From the NCBI RefSeq assembly GCF_036231945.1, contig NZ_CP109599.1, positions 868,001-932,000 of the forward strand: 64,000 bases of DNA, written 5' to 3'. Below are positions 1 through 8,569 of the stretch, in pieces. The position numbers were made by a program, and so were the translations under genes. Within the stretch, counting starts at the first letter, position 1. Every line of letters starts with the position of its first letter. The notes under the pieces are model-generated. The model saw nothing but the letters and a program-made list of their open reading frames with translations, had not been told where the DNA came from and searched no databases. The DNA comes from Streptomyces sp. NBC_01429. Its GTDB lineage: Bacteria; Actinomycetota; Actinomycetes; Streptomycetales; Streptomycetaceae.

Positions 1-51
1 GAAGATGAACTGAAGAACCGATCGCACCAACCGATGTGGAGGAGTGCGCAG

Positions 52-1692
<1,641 letters not shown>

Positions 1693-1734
1693 CGGGACGG
1701 GCGCGGGGAGGGCGCGGGGCAGGCGGCGGCGCGG

Positions 1735-2442
1735 TCAGCGGGGTTTCTCCGGATCCTCGCGGTCCTGGGGATCCTCACGCTCGTCGGAGTCCCCGGGCTC
1801 CGCGCGCTCCTCGCGCGCGTCGTACGCCGCACGTTCCGCGCGCTCCCTGCGGCGTCTGCGCAGCCCCCACACGGTCAGCGCCACGACCACGACCGCCACG
1901 GCCGCCGCCGCCGCGATCACCCCCACCCGCGACTCGATACGGGTGAACGCGGCCCCGGCGAAGTAGCCGAGCACCGTGCAGCTGATGCCCCAGCTCAGTC
2001 CGCCCAGGGCGTTGAACAGGAAGAACCGGCGGTACGCCATGTCCGAGAGGCCGGCGAGCGCGGGCATCAACGCCCGGAGGAAGGCGACGAAGCGGGCCAG
2101 GAACACCGCCACCGCGCCGCGTTCGCGGATCATCACGCGGGCACGGTCGGTCCGCTCCTGGCGTCTGCGCAGCGTACGGGTGGTCAGGACGCGGTCGCCG
2201 AAGTGGCGGGCCAACGCGTATCCCGTGCTGTCGCCGAGGACGGCGGCGAGCACCACCACCGCCGTCAGCCACCACAGGGACACCTTGCCCTGGCCCGCCA
2301 GGACTCCGCCCAGGATCGCGGCGGTCTCGCCGGGCAGGACGAAGCCGATGAACAGCGCGTCCTCGCAGAAGACGAGCGCGCCGACCACGGCGTAGATCAG
2401 GGGGCCGGAGAGCCCGTTCAGCCAGTTGGTGATCGTGTTCAT
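1735..2442 (-). CDS. DedA family membrane protein
   Basis: A 235-residue integral membrane protein of the DedA/SNARE-associated family, which is linked to undecaprenyl-phosphate or phospholipid flipping and envelope homeostasis. The FIGFVLPGET segment near residue 30, the family's re-entrant motif, and four or more hydrophobic stretches are visible. An Arg-rich hinge then leads to a highly charged C-terminal tail of about 40 residues rich in Glu, Asp and Arg. The ATG at 2442 begins MNTITNWLNG, a typical DedA N-terminus; the frame stays open upstream, but that stretch looks non-coding. Exact substrate unknown. Confidence 0.88.
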   Translation of the reverse strand: MNTITNWLNGLSGPLIYAVVGALVFCEDALFIGFVLPGETAAILGGVLAGQGKVSLWWLTAVVVLAAVLGDSTGYALARHFGDRVLTTRTLRRRQERTDRARVMIRERGAVAVFLARFVAFLRALMPALAGLSDMAYRRFFLFNALGGLSWGISCTVLGYFAGAAFTRIESRVGVIAAAAAVAVVVVALTVWGLRRRRRERAERAAYDAREERAEPGDSDEREDPQDREDPEKPR

Positions 2443-2591
2443 CCGGCGCGTCCTTCCGGGTCCGTCCGGACGATACCCGCCGCGAGGGCGCCGACCGGCG
2501 CGCGGACACGGCCGGGAACGCGGAACTTCGATCTTCGTCGGGACGGGCGGGGACAGGGACAGGGACGGGGGGGCGGGCGCGCGGCGGCCGC

Positions 2592-3371
2592 TCAGCCCCG
2601 GCCCGCGTGGATCGCCGCCTGGATCTGCTCGTACACCCGGGTGCGCAGCTCGGCGAAGCCCGGCTCGGCCCGGGTGGTGAGCTGGTTCCGGTCGGCCGGC
2701 AGGCCGATCGTCAGCTGTTCGCGTACCACCGTCGGTGAGGCGGACAGGATCAGGACCCGCTGTCCCAGGTAGACGGCCTCGTCGATGTCGTGGGTGATGA
2801 AGAGGATCGTCATGCCCCGCTCCCGCCACAGCCGGCGGACCAGATCCTCCAGTTCCGCGCGGGTCTGGGCGTCCACGGCGGCGAACGGCTCGTCCATGAG
2901 CAGCACTTCGGGTTCGTACGCCAGGGCGCGGGCGATCGCCACCCGCTGCTGCATGCCGCCGGAGAGCTGCCAGGGGTACGCGGCGCCCGCGTCCGCGAGA
3001 TCGACGGCGCGCAGGGCGTCGGCCACCAGCGCGCTGCGGCGCTCCTTGCCGAGCGACTTCTTCTGGCGCAACGGCAGTTCGACGTTGGCGCGCACGCTCA
3101 TCCAGGGGAAGAGGCTGCGGCCGTACTCCTGGAGGACGACGGCCATCGCCGGCGGCGGTCCGGTGACGCGCTCGCCGTTCAGGAGCACCTCGCCGGAGGT
3201 CGGGGCGAGCAGTCCGCCGACGCACTTGAGGAGCGTGGTCTTGCCGCAGCCCGAGGGGCCGACCAGGCAGCACAGCTCACCGGCGGCGACGGTGAACGTG
3301 AGGTCGCGGACCGCCTCGACCCGGCGGCCGTGCCCGTCGTAGATCTTCCGCAGGCCGCGCACGTCCAGCAT
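2592..3371 (-). CDS. NitT/TauT-type ABC transporter ATP-binding protein
   Basis: Cytosolic ATPase of an SsuB/TauB-like importer. Walker A is GPSGCGKTT near residue 40, the signature is LSGGMQQR, and Walker B is LLMDEPFAAVD; 259 residues is usual for the family. The ATG at 3371 has AAGGGA 6 bases upstream. An ATG at 3386, overlapping the permease stop as ATGA, would add five residues. It is the last gene of a four-gene minus-strand operon (binding protein, permease, permease, ATPase). Substrate not determined; sulfonate, nitrate-like or pyrimidine-type ligands are all possible for this class. Confidence 0.93.
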   Translation of the reverse strand: MLDVRGLRKIYDGHGRRVEAVRDLTFTVAAGELCCLVGPSGCGKTTLLKCVGGLLAPTSGEVLLNGERVTGPPPAMAVVLQEYGRSLFPWMSVRANVELPLRQKKSLGKERRSALVADALRAVDLADAGAAYPWQLSGGMQQRVAIARALAYEPEVLLMDEPFAAVDAQTRAELEDLVRRLWRERGMTILFITHDIDEAVYLGQRVLILSASPTVVREQLTIGLPADRNQLTTRAEPGFAELRTRVYEQIQAAIHAGRG

Positions 3372-3382
3372 GGGGTGTCCCT

Positions 3383-4159
3383 TCATGACGACCGCCTGGC
3401 CGCGCGCAGACCGTGGTACCAGCGCAGGGCCCGGCGCTCGACCAGCTGGAACAGCGCGGCCAGCAGGAACCCGAGGAGCCCCAGGACCAGGATCCCGCTC
3501 CACATCTCGGGGATCGCGAACCCACGCTGGAACTGGACGATGGCGAAGCCGAGGCCGTTGCTGGCCGCGAACATCTCGCTGATGACCATCAGGATGATCC
3601 CGATCGAGAGGGCCTGCCGCAGCCCCGCGAAGATCTGCGGGCCCGCCGAGGGCAGTACGAGATGACGCAGCCGGGCGATGCCGGTGACGCGGTAGGACCG
3701 GGCGGTCTCGGACAGCACGGAGTCGACGGCGCGGGCGCCTTCCACGGTGTTGAGGAGGACGGGCCAGACCGTGCCGCTCGCGATGACCACGATCTTCATC
3801 GTGTCGCCGATACCGGCGAACAGCATGATGACCGGCACCAGCACCGGCGGCGGAACGGCCCGCAGGAACTCCAGGACGGGTTCGGCCGTCGCCCGTACCC
3901 TGCGGTGCGTTCCGATCAGGACCCCGGCGGCCACTCCGGCGGCGGCCCCGATCGTGTAGCCGGCGGCCAGCCGGCCGAGGCTGGGCAGGACGTCGTGGGT
4001 GAGCCGGTCGGCGTTCCACACCTCCCCGAACGAGCCGAGGATCGTCCGCAGGGGCGGGAAGTAGACGCTGGTGCTGCCGGCCGAGGCGGCCAGCCACAGG
4101 AGCAGGAGCAGGGCGGGCAGCGCGACGGTGAACAGCGCCCGGCGCAGGGCGAGTCTCAC
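3383..4159 (-). CDS. ABC transporter permease (SsuC/TauC type)
   Basis: Inner-membrane permease of 258 residues, BPD_transp_1 fold, with about six hydrophobic helices. It carries the EAA-like cytoplasmic loop around ETARSYRVTGIARLRHLVLPSAGPQ, the contact site for the ATPase. It starts at a GTG (4159) that overlaps the stop of the preceding permease (GTGA), so the two are probably translationally coupled. Two permease genes in one operon suggest a heterodimeric channel. Substrate unknown. Confidence 0.92.
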   Translation of the reverse strand: MRLALRRALFTVALPALLLLLWLAASAGSTSVYFPPLRTILGSFGEVWNADRLTHDVLPSLGRLAAGYTIGAAAGVAAGVLIGTHRRVRATAEPVLEFLRAVPPPVLVPVIMLFAGIGDTMKIVVIASGTVWPVLLNTVEGARAVDSVLSETARSYRVTGIARLRHLVLPSAGPQIFAGLRQALSIGIILMVISEMFAASNGLGFAIVQFQRGFAIPEMWSGILVLGLLGFLLAALFQLVERRALRWYHGLRAARRSS

Positions 4160-5097
4160 AGGGCGGCCTCCCCGCGTACGGACTGGTGCCAGAACAGGGC
4201 CCGGCGCTCCACCAGCCTCGCCCCGAGGTTGATCAGCAGCCCGACCAGTCCGGTGACCACCACGAGGGCGTACATCTCGGGGACGGCCTGGGAGGTCTGG
4301 GCGACGGCGATCCGGGACCCGAGCCCCGGCGCGCCGATGACCAGTTCGGCGGTGACGGCGAGGATCAGGGCCACGGCGGCGGCCAGCCGGACGCCCGTCA
4401 TGACGTACGGCAGCGCGGTGGGCCAGAGCAGATGGCGGATCCGCGCCCAGGTGCCGAGGCCGTAGGAGCGGGCGGTCTCCTCGGCGACCGGATCGACGTC
4501 CTGGACGCCGTGCAGGACCTGGACCAGGACCTGCCAGAAGGCGGCGTAGACGACCAGGAGCAGGGTGGAGCGCAGGTCGGTGCCGTAGAGGAGGACGGCC
4601 AGCGGGATCAGCGCGACGGAGGGAATGGGGCGCAGGAACTCGACGGTCGAGGCCGTCACCTCGCGCAGATACGGTACGACCGCGATCACGGTCCCGGTGG
4701 CGAGGGCGGCGGCGGTGGCGATGAGGAGGCCGAGGGCCCACCCGGTGAGGGTGTCGCCGAGCGCCGACCAGAACGCGGGCTCGGCGGCCTCGGAGGCGAG
4801 GGCCCGCAGGACGCGGGAGGCGGGCGGGAAGAAGTCGGCGGAGACGGCACCGGCCCGGGACACGGCCTCCCAGCAGACGAGGAAGCCGAGGATTCCGGCG
4901 AGGCCGAGGAGGGCGTTGGACGGGCCGGGCAGGCTCTTGCCGGGGCCGGGGCCGAGTTCGGGTTGAGGTCGGGGGCCAGGGCCGAGTTCGGGTCCGGGTG
5001 CGGCGGTATCCGTGAGCGGGGCGCCGGTCCCGGACGGCGAGCCCTGGCCGGTCCCGGGCGGGGAGCCGACGCCGGGGCCGGGCGCGGCCGCCGTCAT
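4156..5097 (-). CDS. ABC transporter permease with Pro/Gly-rich N-terminal extension
   Basis: Second permease subunit (313 residues) of the NitT/TauT-type importer. The membrane part starts near residue 60 and contains the EETARSYGLGTWARIRHLLWPTALP loop that engages the ATPase. The first 55 residues or so are a low-complexity Gly/Pro/Ser run with repeated GPGP and ELGPGP units, absent from usual homologues; it may be a disordered cytosolic tail or read from expanded GC-rich repeats. The start ATG overlaps the stop of the binding-protein gene (ATGA). Confidence 0.9.
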   Translation of the reverse strand: MTAAAPGPGVGSPPGTGQGSPSGTGAPLTDTAAPGPELGPGPRPQPELGPGPGKSLPGPSNALLGLAGILGFLVCWEAVSRAGAVSADFFPPASRVLRALASEAAEPAFWSALGDTLTGWALGLLIATAAALATGTVIAVVPYLREVTASTVEFLRPIPSVALIPLAVLLYGTDLRSTLLLVVYAAFWQVLVQVLHGVQDVDPVAEETARSYGLGTWARIRHLLWPTALPYVMTGVRLAAAVALILAVTAELVIGAPGLGSRIAVAQTSQAVPEMYALVVVTGLVGLLINLGARLVERRALFWHQSVRGEAAL

Positions 5098-6053
5098 GGC
5101 AGCAGCTCGTCCGGATCGGGCGCCGACTTGAAGATCCCGTCCTTCTCGCCGAGTGCGGCCAGCGTCTCGATCGACGCCCGGTTGGGCTCCTGGGGCCAGT
5201 GCGGCAGCGTCATCGCGCGCAGGGTCGCCTCGGGGATCCGGGTGTAGGTGGTGAGGATCTCCCGTACCTCGTCGGGGTGGCCGGTGGCGTAGGCGAGCGA
5301 TTCCTTGGTGGCCGCCCGGAACTTCTCCACCAGTTCGGGGTTGCGCCGCGCGTACTCGGCGGAGGTGAAGTAGAGCGCGACGGTGAGGTCGGGGGCCACG
5401 TCGACGAAGTTGGAGGCGATGACCCTGCCGCCTCTGCCCTTGATGGTGGAGAGCGCGGGTTCGACCGCCCAGGCGGCGTCGACCTGGCCGCTGTCGAGGG
5501 CGGCGGCCATCTGGTCGAAGGCCAGCTCGACGAAGGTGACCCGGTCCGGGTCGCCGCCCGCCTTGCGCACCGACTCCCGTACCGAGGTGTCACCGATGTT
5601 CTTGAGCGTGTTGACGGCGACCTTCCTGCCGGCGAGGTCCTTGGCCGTCTTGAGGGCGCTGTCCTTGCCGACGGTGATGCCGCCGAAGTCCGCGCCGTCC
5701 CGGCCGGTCGAGGCGCCCCCGTTCGCCACCGCCCGCACCGGCACCTTGTTGGCCTGGGCGACCAGCAGGGAGGTCACGTTGGAGAAGCCGAACTGGAACT
5801 GGCCGCTGATCACGCCGGGCACGATCGCGGCGCCGCCCTGACCGGTCTTCAGCGTCAGGTCGATGCCCCGGTCACGGTAGAAGCCCTGTTTCTCGCCGAG
5901 GTAGATGGGGGCGACATCCACGATGGGGATGACGCCCACGGTGATCGCGGCCGAACCGTCGTCCCGCCGCCCGCCCGGGGAGTCCGTCGAACCGCAGGCG
6001 GTGAGGGGGGCCACGATCGCGAGGGCGGTGAGTCCGATGAGCAGACGACGCAT
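5094..6053 (-). CDS. ABC transporter substrate-binding lipoprotein (NitT/TauT, SsuA/THI5-like)
   Basis: Extracytoplasmic receptor for the importer. The N-terminus MRRLLIGLTALAIVAPLTAC is a lipoprotein signal with an LTAC lipobox (Cys20). The mature part begins with ITVGVIPIVDVAPIYLGEKQ and continues GFYRDRGIDL, the first lobe typical of SsuA/ThiY-like binding proteins. The ATG at 6053 has AAGGGG upstream. First gene of the operon, so its level probably exceeds that of the membrane genes. The ligand cannot be read from sequence. Confidence 0.92.
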   Translation of the reverse strand: MRRLLIGLTALAIVAPLTACGSTDSPGGRRDDGSAAITVGVIPIVDVAPIYLGEKQGFYRDRGIDLTLKTGQGGAAIVPGVISGQFQFGFSNVTSLLVAQANKVPVRAVANGGASTGRDGADFGGITVGKDSALKTAKDLAGRKVAVNTLKNIGDTSVRESVRKAGGDPDRVTFVELAFDQMAAALDSGQVDAAWAVEPALSTIKGRGGRVIASNFVDVAPDLTVALYFTSAEYARRNPELVEKFRAATKESLAYATGHPDEVREILTTYTRIPEATLRAMTLPHWPQEPNRASIETLAALGEKDGIFKSAPDPDELLP

Positions 6054-6156
6054 GAACACCCCTTGGGAGATGACCTGTTCGGACTGTTCGCGAATCGCAG
6101 AGTCATTCTCGGGGCGAACACGACTCGCGTCCAGTCCGCGACGGGGTGACGCGCTG

Positions 6157-6738
6157 TCAGGCCGGACGGGGCTCGGGGCGCTCCGAGGAGGAGGAGGAGG
6201 CGGGCCACTCGTCGGCGAGCACGGACCAGATCTCCTTGTCGTGCCGGACACCGCGGTACGGGTAGCGCTGCCGCAGCACCCCGTCGCGGGTCATGCCGAG
6301 CCGGCGCGCGGCCTCGGCGCTGCGGGTGTTGCCCGACGCGGCCCACCATTCGACCCGGCTCATCCCGCGCTCCCCGAACGCCCAGTCGATCAGCGCGCGG
6401 GACGCCCTGTTGACCAGGCCGCGCCCCTCCCCCGCCGCCTCCAGCCAGCAGCCGATCTCGCAGACCCCGGAGGCGGCGTCGAAGGTGGTGAACATGACGC
6501 CGCCGACCAGTGTGCCGTCCAGCCAGATGCCGTGGATCCGCGCCGTGTCCTTGGCCTGGTTGTCGGCGTACCGCTGGAGGACGGCGGTGGCCGAGGCCAG
6601 GTCGGTGGAGAACGTCGCCCAGGGGATCCAGGGGTCCACGTTGGGCCGGGCGCGGTCGATGTGGGCGAGGAACTCCGGCGCCTGCCAGGGTTCGAGGGGG
6701 CGGAGCAGGGCGTTGTCGCCCAGGGCGAGCGCGTACAC
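6157..6738 (-). CDS. GNAT family N-acetyltransferase (RimJ/RimL-like)
   Basis: A 193-residue acetyltransferase of the GNAT fold. RPLEPWQAPEFLAHI at the N-terminus and EIGCWLEAAGEGRGLVNRA (the acetyl-CoA pyrophosphate loop region), followed by NTRSAEAARRLGM, are typical of RimJ/RimL proteins that acetylate protein N-termini or small amines. The GTG start at 6738 gives the standard VYALALGDNALLRPL opening. The C-terminus ends in a Ser/Glu/Pro-rich tail. It is divergent from a TetR-type gene with a palindrome between them, so it is a likely target of that repressor. Confidence 0.87.
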   Translation of the reverse strand: MYALALGDNALLRPLEPWQAPEFLAHIDRARPNVDPWIPWATFSTDLASATAVLQRYADNQAKDTARIHGIWLDGTLVGGVMFTTFDAASGVCEIGCWLEAAGEGRGLVNRASRALIDWAFGERGMSRVEWWAASGNTRSAEAARRLGMTRDGVLRQRYPYRGVRHDKEIWSVLADEWPASSSSSERPEPRPA

Positions 6739-6776
6739 GGCGGTCTCTTTTCGACGCGGGGACTCACGGGAACAGG

Positions 6777-6796
6777 TACGTAACGAGCGTTCGGTA
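6777..6796. promoter_or_regulatory. Probable TetR-family operator
   Basis: A 20-bp imperfect palindrome TAC-N2-AACG-N2-CGTT-N2-GTA lies between the divergent GNAT (start 6738) and TetR-type (start 6812) genes. Its symmetry and length fit TetR-family operators, and its position would let the regulator control both itself and the acetyltransferase. Confidence 0.6.
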
Positions 6797-6811
6797 TGTA
6801 AGATAACAGCC

Positions 6812-7438
6812 ATGCCGCCCGCCCGAGGAGACCGCGAAGCCCGCCGTGAGGACGTCTCGGAGGCGGTGTGGCGCACGCTCGCCGACAAGGGGTTCGGCGG
6901 CCTGACGCTGCGCGCCGTCGCGGCCGAGATGGGCGTCTCGACCGGGATGCTCATGCACTACTTCCCGACCAAGCGGGCGCTGGTCGTCCACGCCCTGGAC
7001 GTCCTGGAGAAGCGCTCCGCCGAGCGCCCCCGGCGCGACCGGCCCACCGAGGGACTCGCCGCCCTGCGCGCGGTGCTGCTGGACGTTCTGCCGCTCACCG
7101 AGGACGGCACGGCCCGCAACCGCGTCTGGGTCAGCTCCTGGGACCTCGCCCTGGCCGACGAGGGGCTGGGCTCCGGCCAGGCGGAGCGTTACGCGCGCAT
7201 GCGGTCCGCGGTCCGGCCGCACCTCGATGCCGCGCGCGACCGCGGCGAACTGCCGGCCGCCGCCGACCTCGACCAACTCGCCGCCGCGGCAGTCGCGTTC
7301 ACGCACGGTCTGGTCGTCCAGGCCCTCTTCGACCCCGAGCGGTTCCCCGAGTCCGTACAGACCTCGCTGGTGGACGGGTTCCTGCGCGGGCTGGCCGCCG
7401 GGCCGGTTCGGGGCGGGACTCAGCGATCAGCGCGGTGA
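6812..7438 (+). CDS. TetR/AcrR family transcriptional regulator
   Basis: A 208-residue repressor-like protein. The N-terminal helix-turn-helix spans about residues 12-55, with LTLRAVAAEMGVSTGMLMHYF as the recognition region, followed by a helical ligand-binding domain typical of the TetR_C_6/BetI-like group. It is transcribed away from the GNAT gene, and a palindromic site sits just upstream of its ATG. Ligand unknown. The ATG at 6812 is used; the longer open frame upstream overlaps the divergent gene and is unlikely. Confidence 0.9.
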   Translation: MPPARGDREARREDVSEAVWRTLADKGFGGLTLRAVAAEMGVSTGMLMHYFPTKRALVVHALDVLEKRSAERPRRDRPTEGLAALRAVLLDVLPLTEDGTARNRVWVSSWDLALADEGLGSGQAERYARMRSAVRPHLDAARDRGELPAAADLDQLAAAAVAFTHGLVVQALFDPERFPESVQTSLVDGFLRGLAAGPVRGGTQRSAR

Positions 7439-7628
7439 CGCCGAGTTCCGGCGCGGGTACGCGAACCGCCTCACGGGCCCCGGCACCACGCCCTCCGCTT
7501 ACGCCACGAGAGTCCCATCATGTGATGCACACCACACGACAGAGGCTGGTGCGCGGCGTGGAGGACCCGGCCGTACCGGCCCCGAGGCCATGTCTCCATG
7601 TTGACATTCGGACGCGGTGCGGAACAGG

Positions 7629-7669
7629 CTCGAAGCCCGACGATCATTCTCGAAGCCCGACCGATCATT
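7629..7669 (+). repeat. Tandem direct repeat upstream of SDR gene
   Basis: Two adjacent copies of CTCGAAGCCCGA(C)CGATCATT, at 7629-7648 (20 nt) and 7649-7669 (21 nt), differing by one inserted C. The second copy abuts the GAGGAG ribosome site of a short reading frame. It may be an activator binding repeat or a local duplication. Confidence 0.7.
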
Positions 7670-7682
7670 GAGGAGTTGCGTC

Positions 7683-7730
7683 ATGCCCATGCGTCCTGCG
7701 GTGCGTCCGTCGAAGGTGTTCGCGTCATGA
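7683..7730 (+). CDS. Putative 15-codon leader ORF coupled to the SDR gene
   Basis: ATG at 7683 opens MPMRPAVRPSKVFAS and stops with the TGA at 7728-7730, which overlaps the SDR start as ATGA. GAGGAG at 7670-7675, 7 bases before the ATG, is the strongest ribosome site in this spacer and is better placed for the short frame than for the SDR. It is probably a translated leader that delivers ribosomes to the SDR gene. It could instead be chance. Confidence 0.45.
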   Translation: MPMRPAVRPSKVFAS

Positions 7731-8488
7731 GGCGGGTCCTGGTCACCGGGGCGTCCCGGGGTATCGGCCGGGCGGTGGCCCGCGCGTTCGCCGAACGCGG
7801 TGACCGCGTGGCGGTGCACTACGCGACGAGGCGCGACGACGGGGAGCGGACGCTGCGGGAGTTGCCCGGCGACGGCCATGTGCTGGTCGGCGGCGATCTC
7901 GCGGACCCCGAGGTGGCCCGGGGCATCGTCGACGAGGCCGTGCGGGCTCTCGGCGGAGTCGACGTCCTGGTGAACAACGCCGCGCTCGCGCCGGGCGCCG
8001 ACAACCGCCACGCGGTGGCCGACGTCTCCTATGCGGACTGGCGGGAGATCTGGCATCGCATGATCCAGGTCAACCTGTTGGGTGCCGTGAACGTGACCTA
8101 CGGGGTCGCGCGGCACCTCATCGACCGCGGTGAGCCGGGCAGCATCGTCAACGTCGGGTCCCGAGGCGCCTTCCGGGGTGAGCCCGACTTCCCCGCGTAC
8201 GGGGCCGGCAAGGCCGCGCTGCACGCTTTCGGGCAGTCGATGGCCGTCTCGCTGGCGCCGCACGGCATCTCGGTGACCTCCGTGGCGCCCGGCTTCGTCG
8301 CGACCGAGCGGCAGGCCGGCAAGCTGGCCGGCCCGGAGGGCGGGGCGCTGCGCGACCAGAGCCCCTTCGGCCGGGTCGGTACCCCCGAGGAAGTGGCGGC
8401 CGCCGTCCTCTATCTCGCCTCGCCGGAAGCCGCCTGGTCGTCCGGCACGGTGCTCGATGTCAACGGCGCCTCCCACCTGCGCACCTGA
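7727..8488 (+). CDS. Short-chain dehydrogenase/reductase (FabG-like)
   Basis: A classical SDR of 253 residues. TGASRGIG (residues 7-14) binds the nicotinamide cofactor, NNAA is the structural motif, and Ser-Tyr-Lys is visible as VNVGSR then YGAGK. The C-terminus ends SGTVLDVNGA. It probably reduces or oxidises a carbonyl/alcohol with NAD(P)(H); the substrate is unknown. Its ATG overlaps the stop of a 15-codon leader frame. It converges on the LuxR-type gene downstream. Confidence 0.9.
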   Translation: MRRVLVTGASRGIGRAVARAFAERGDRVAVHYATRRDDGERTLRELPGDGHVLVGGDLADPEVARGIVDEAVRALGGVDVLVNNAALAPGADNRHAVADVSYADWREIWHRMIQVNLLGAVNVTYGVARHLIDRGEPGSIVNVGSRGAFRGEPDFPAYGAGKAALHAFGQSMAVSLAPHGISVTSVAPGFVATERQAGKLAGPEGGALRDQSPFGRVGTPEEVAAAVLYLASPEAAWSSGTVLDVNGASHLRT

Positions 8489-8569
8489 ACCGTCGAGCCC
8501 GTACGCGAGACGCCCCGCCCGACCGACCGGCCGTCCTGCCGCGCCGCCCCTCCCCGGACGGACCGGGCG

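Noticed and set aside
4930..5097. Frameshift or misjoined start in the second permease
   Set aside because: The Pro/Gly-rich N-terminus is in one frame with the permease and has the expected ATGA overlap with the upstream gene, so it is kept as an extension.
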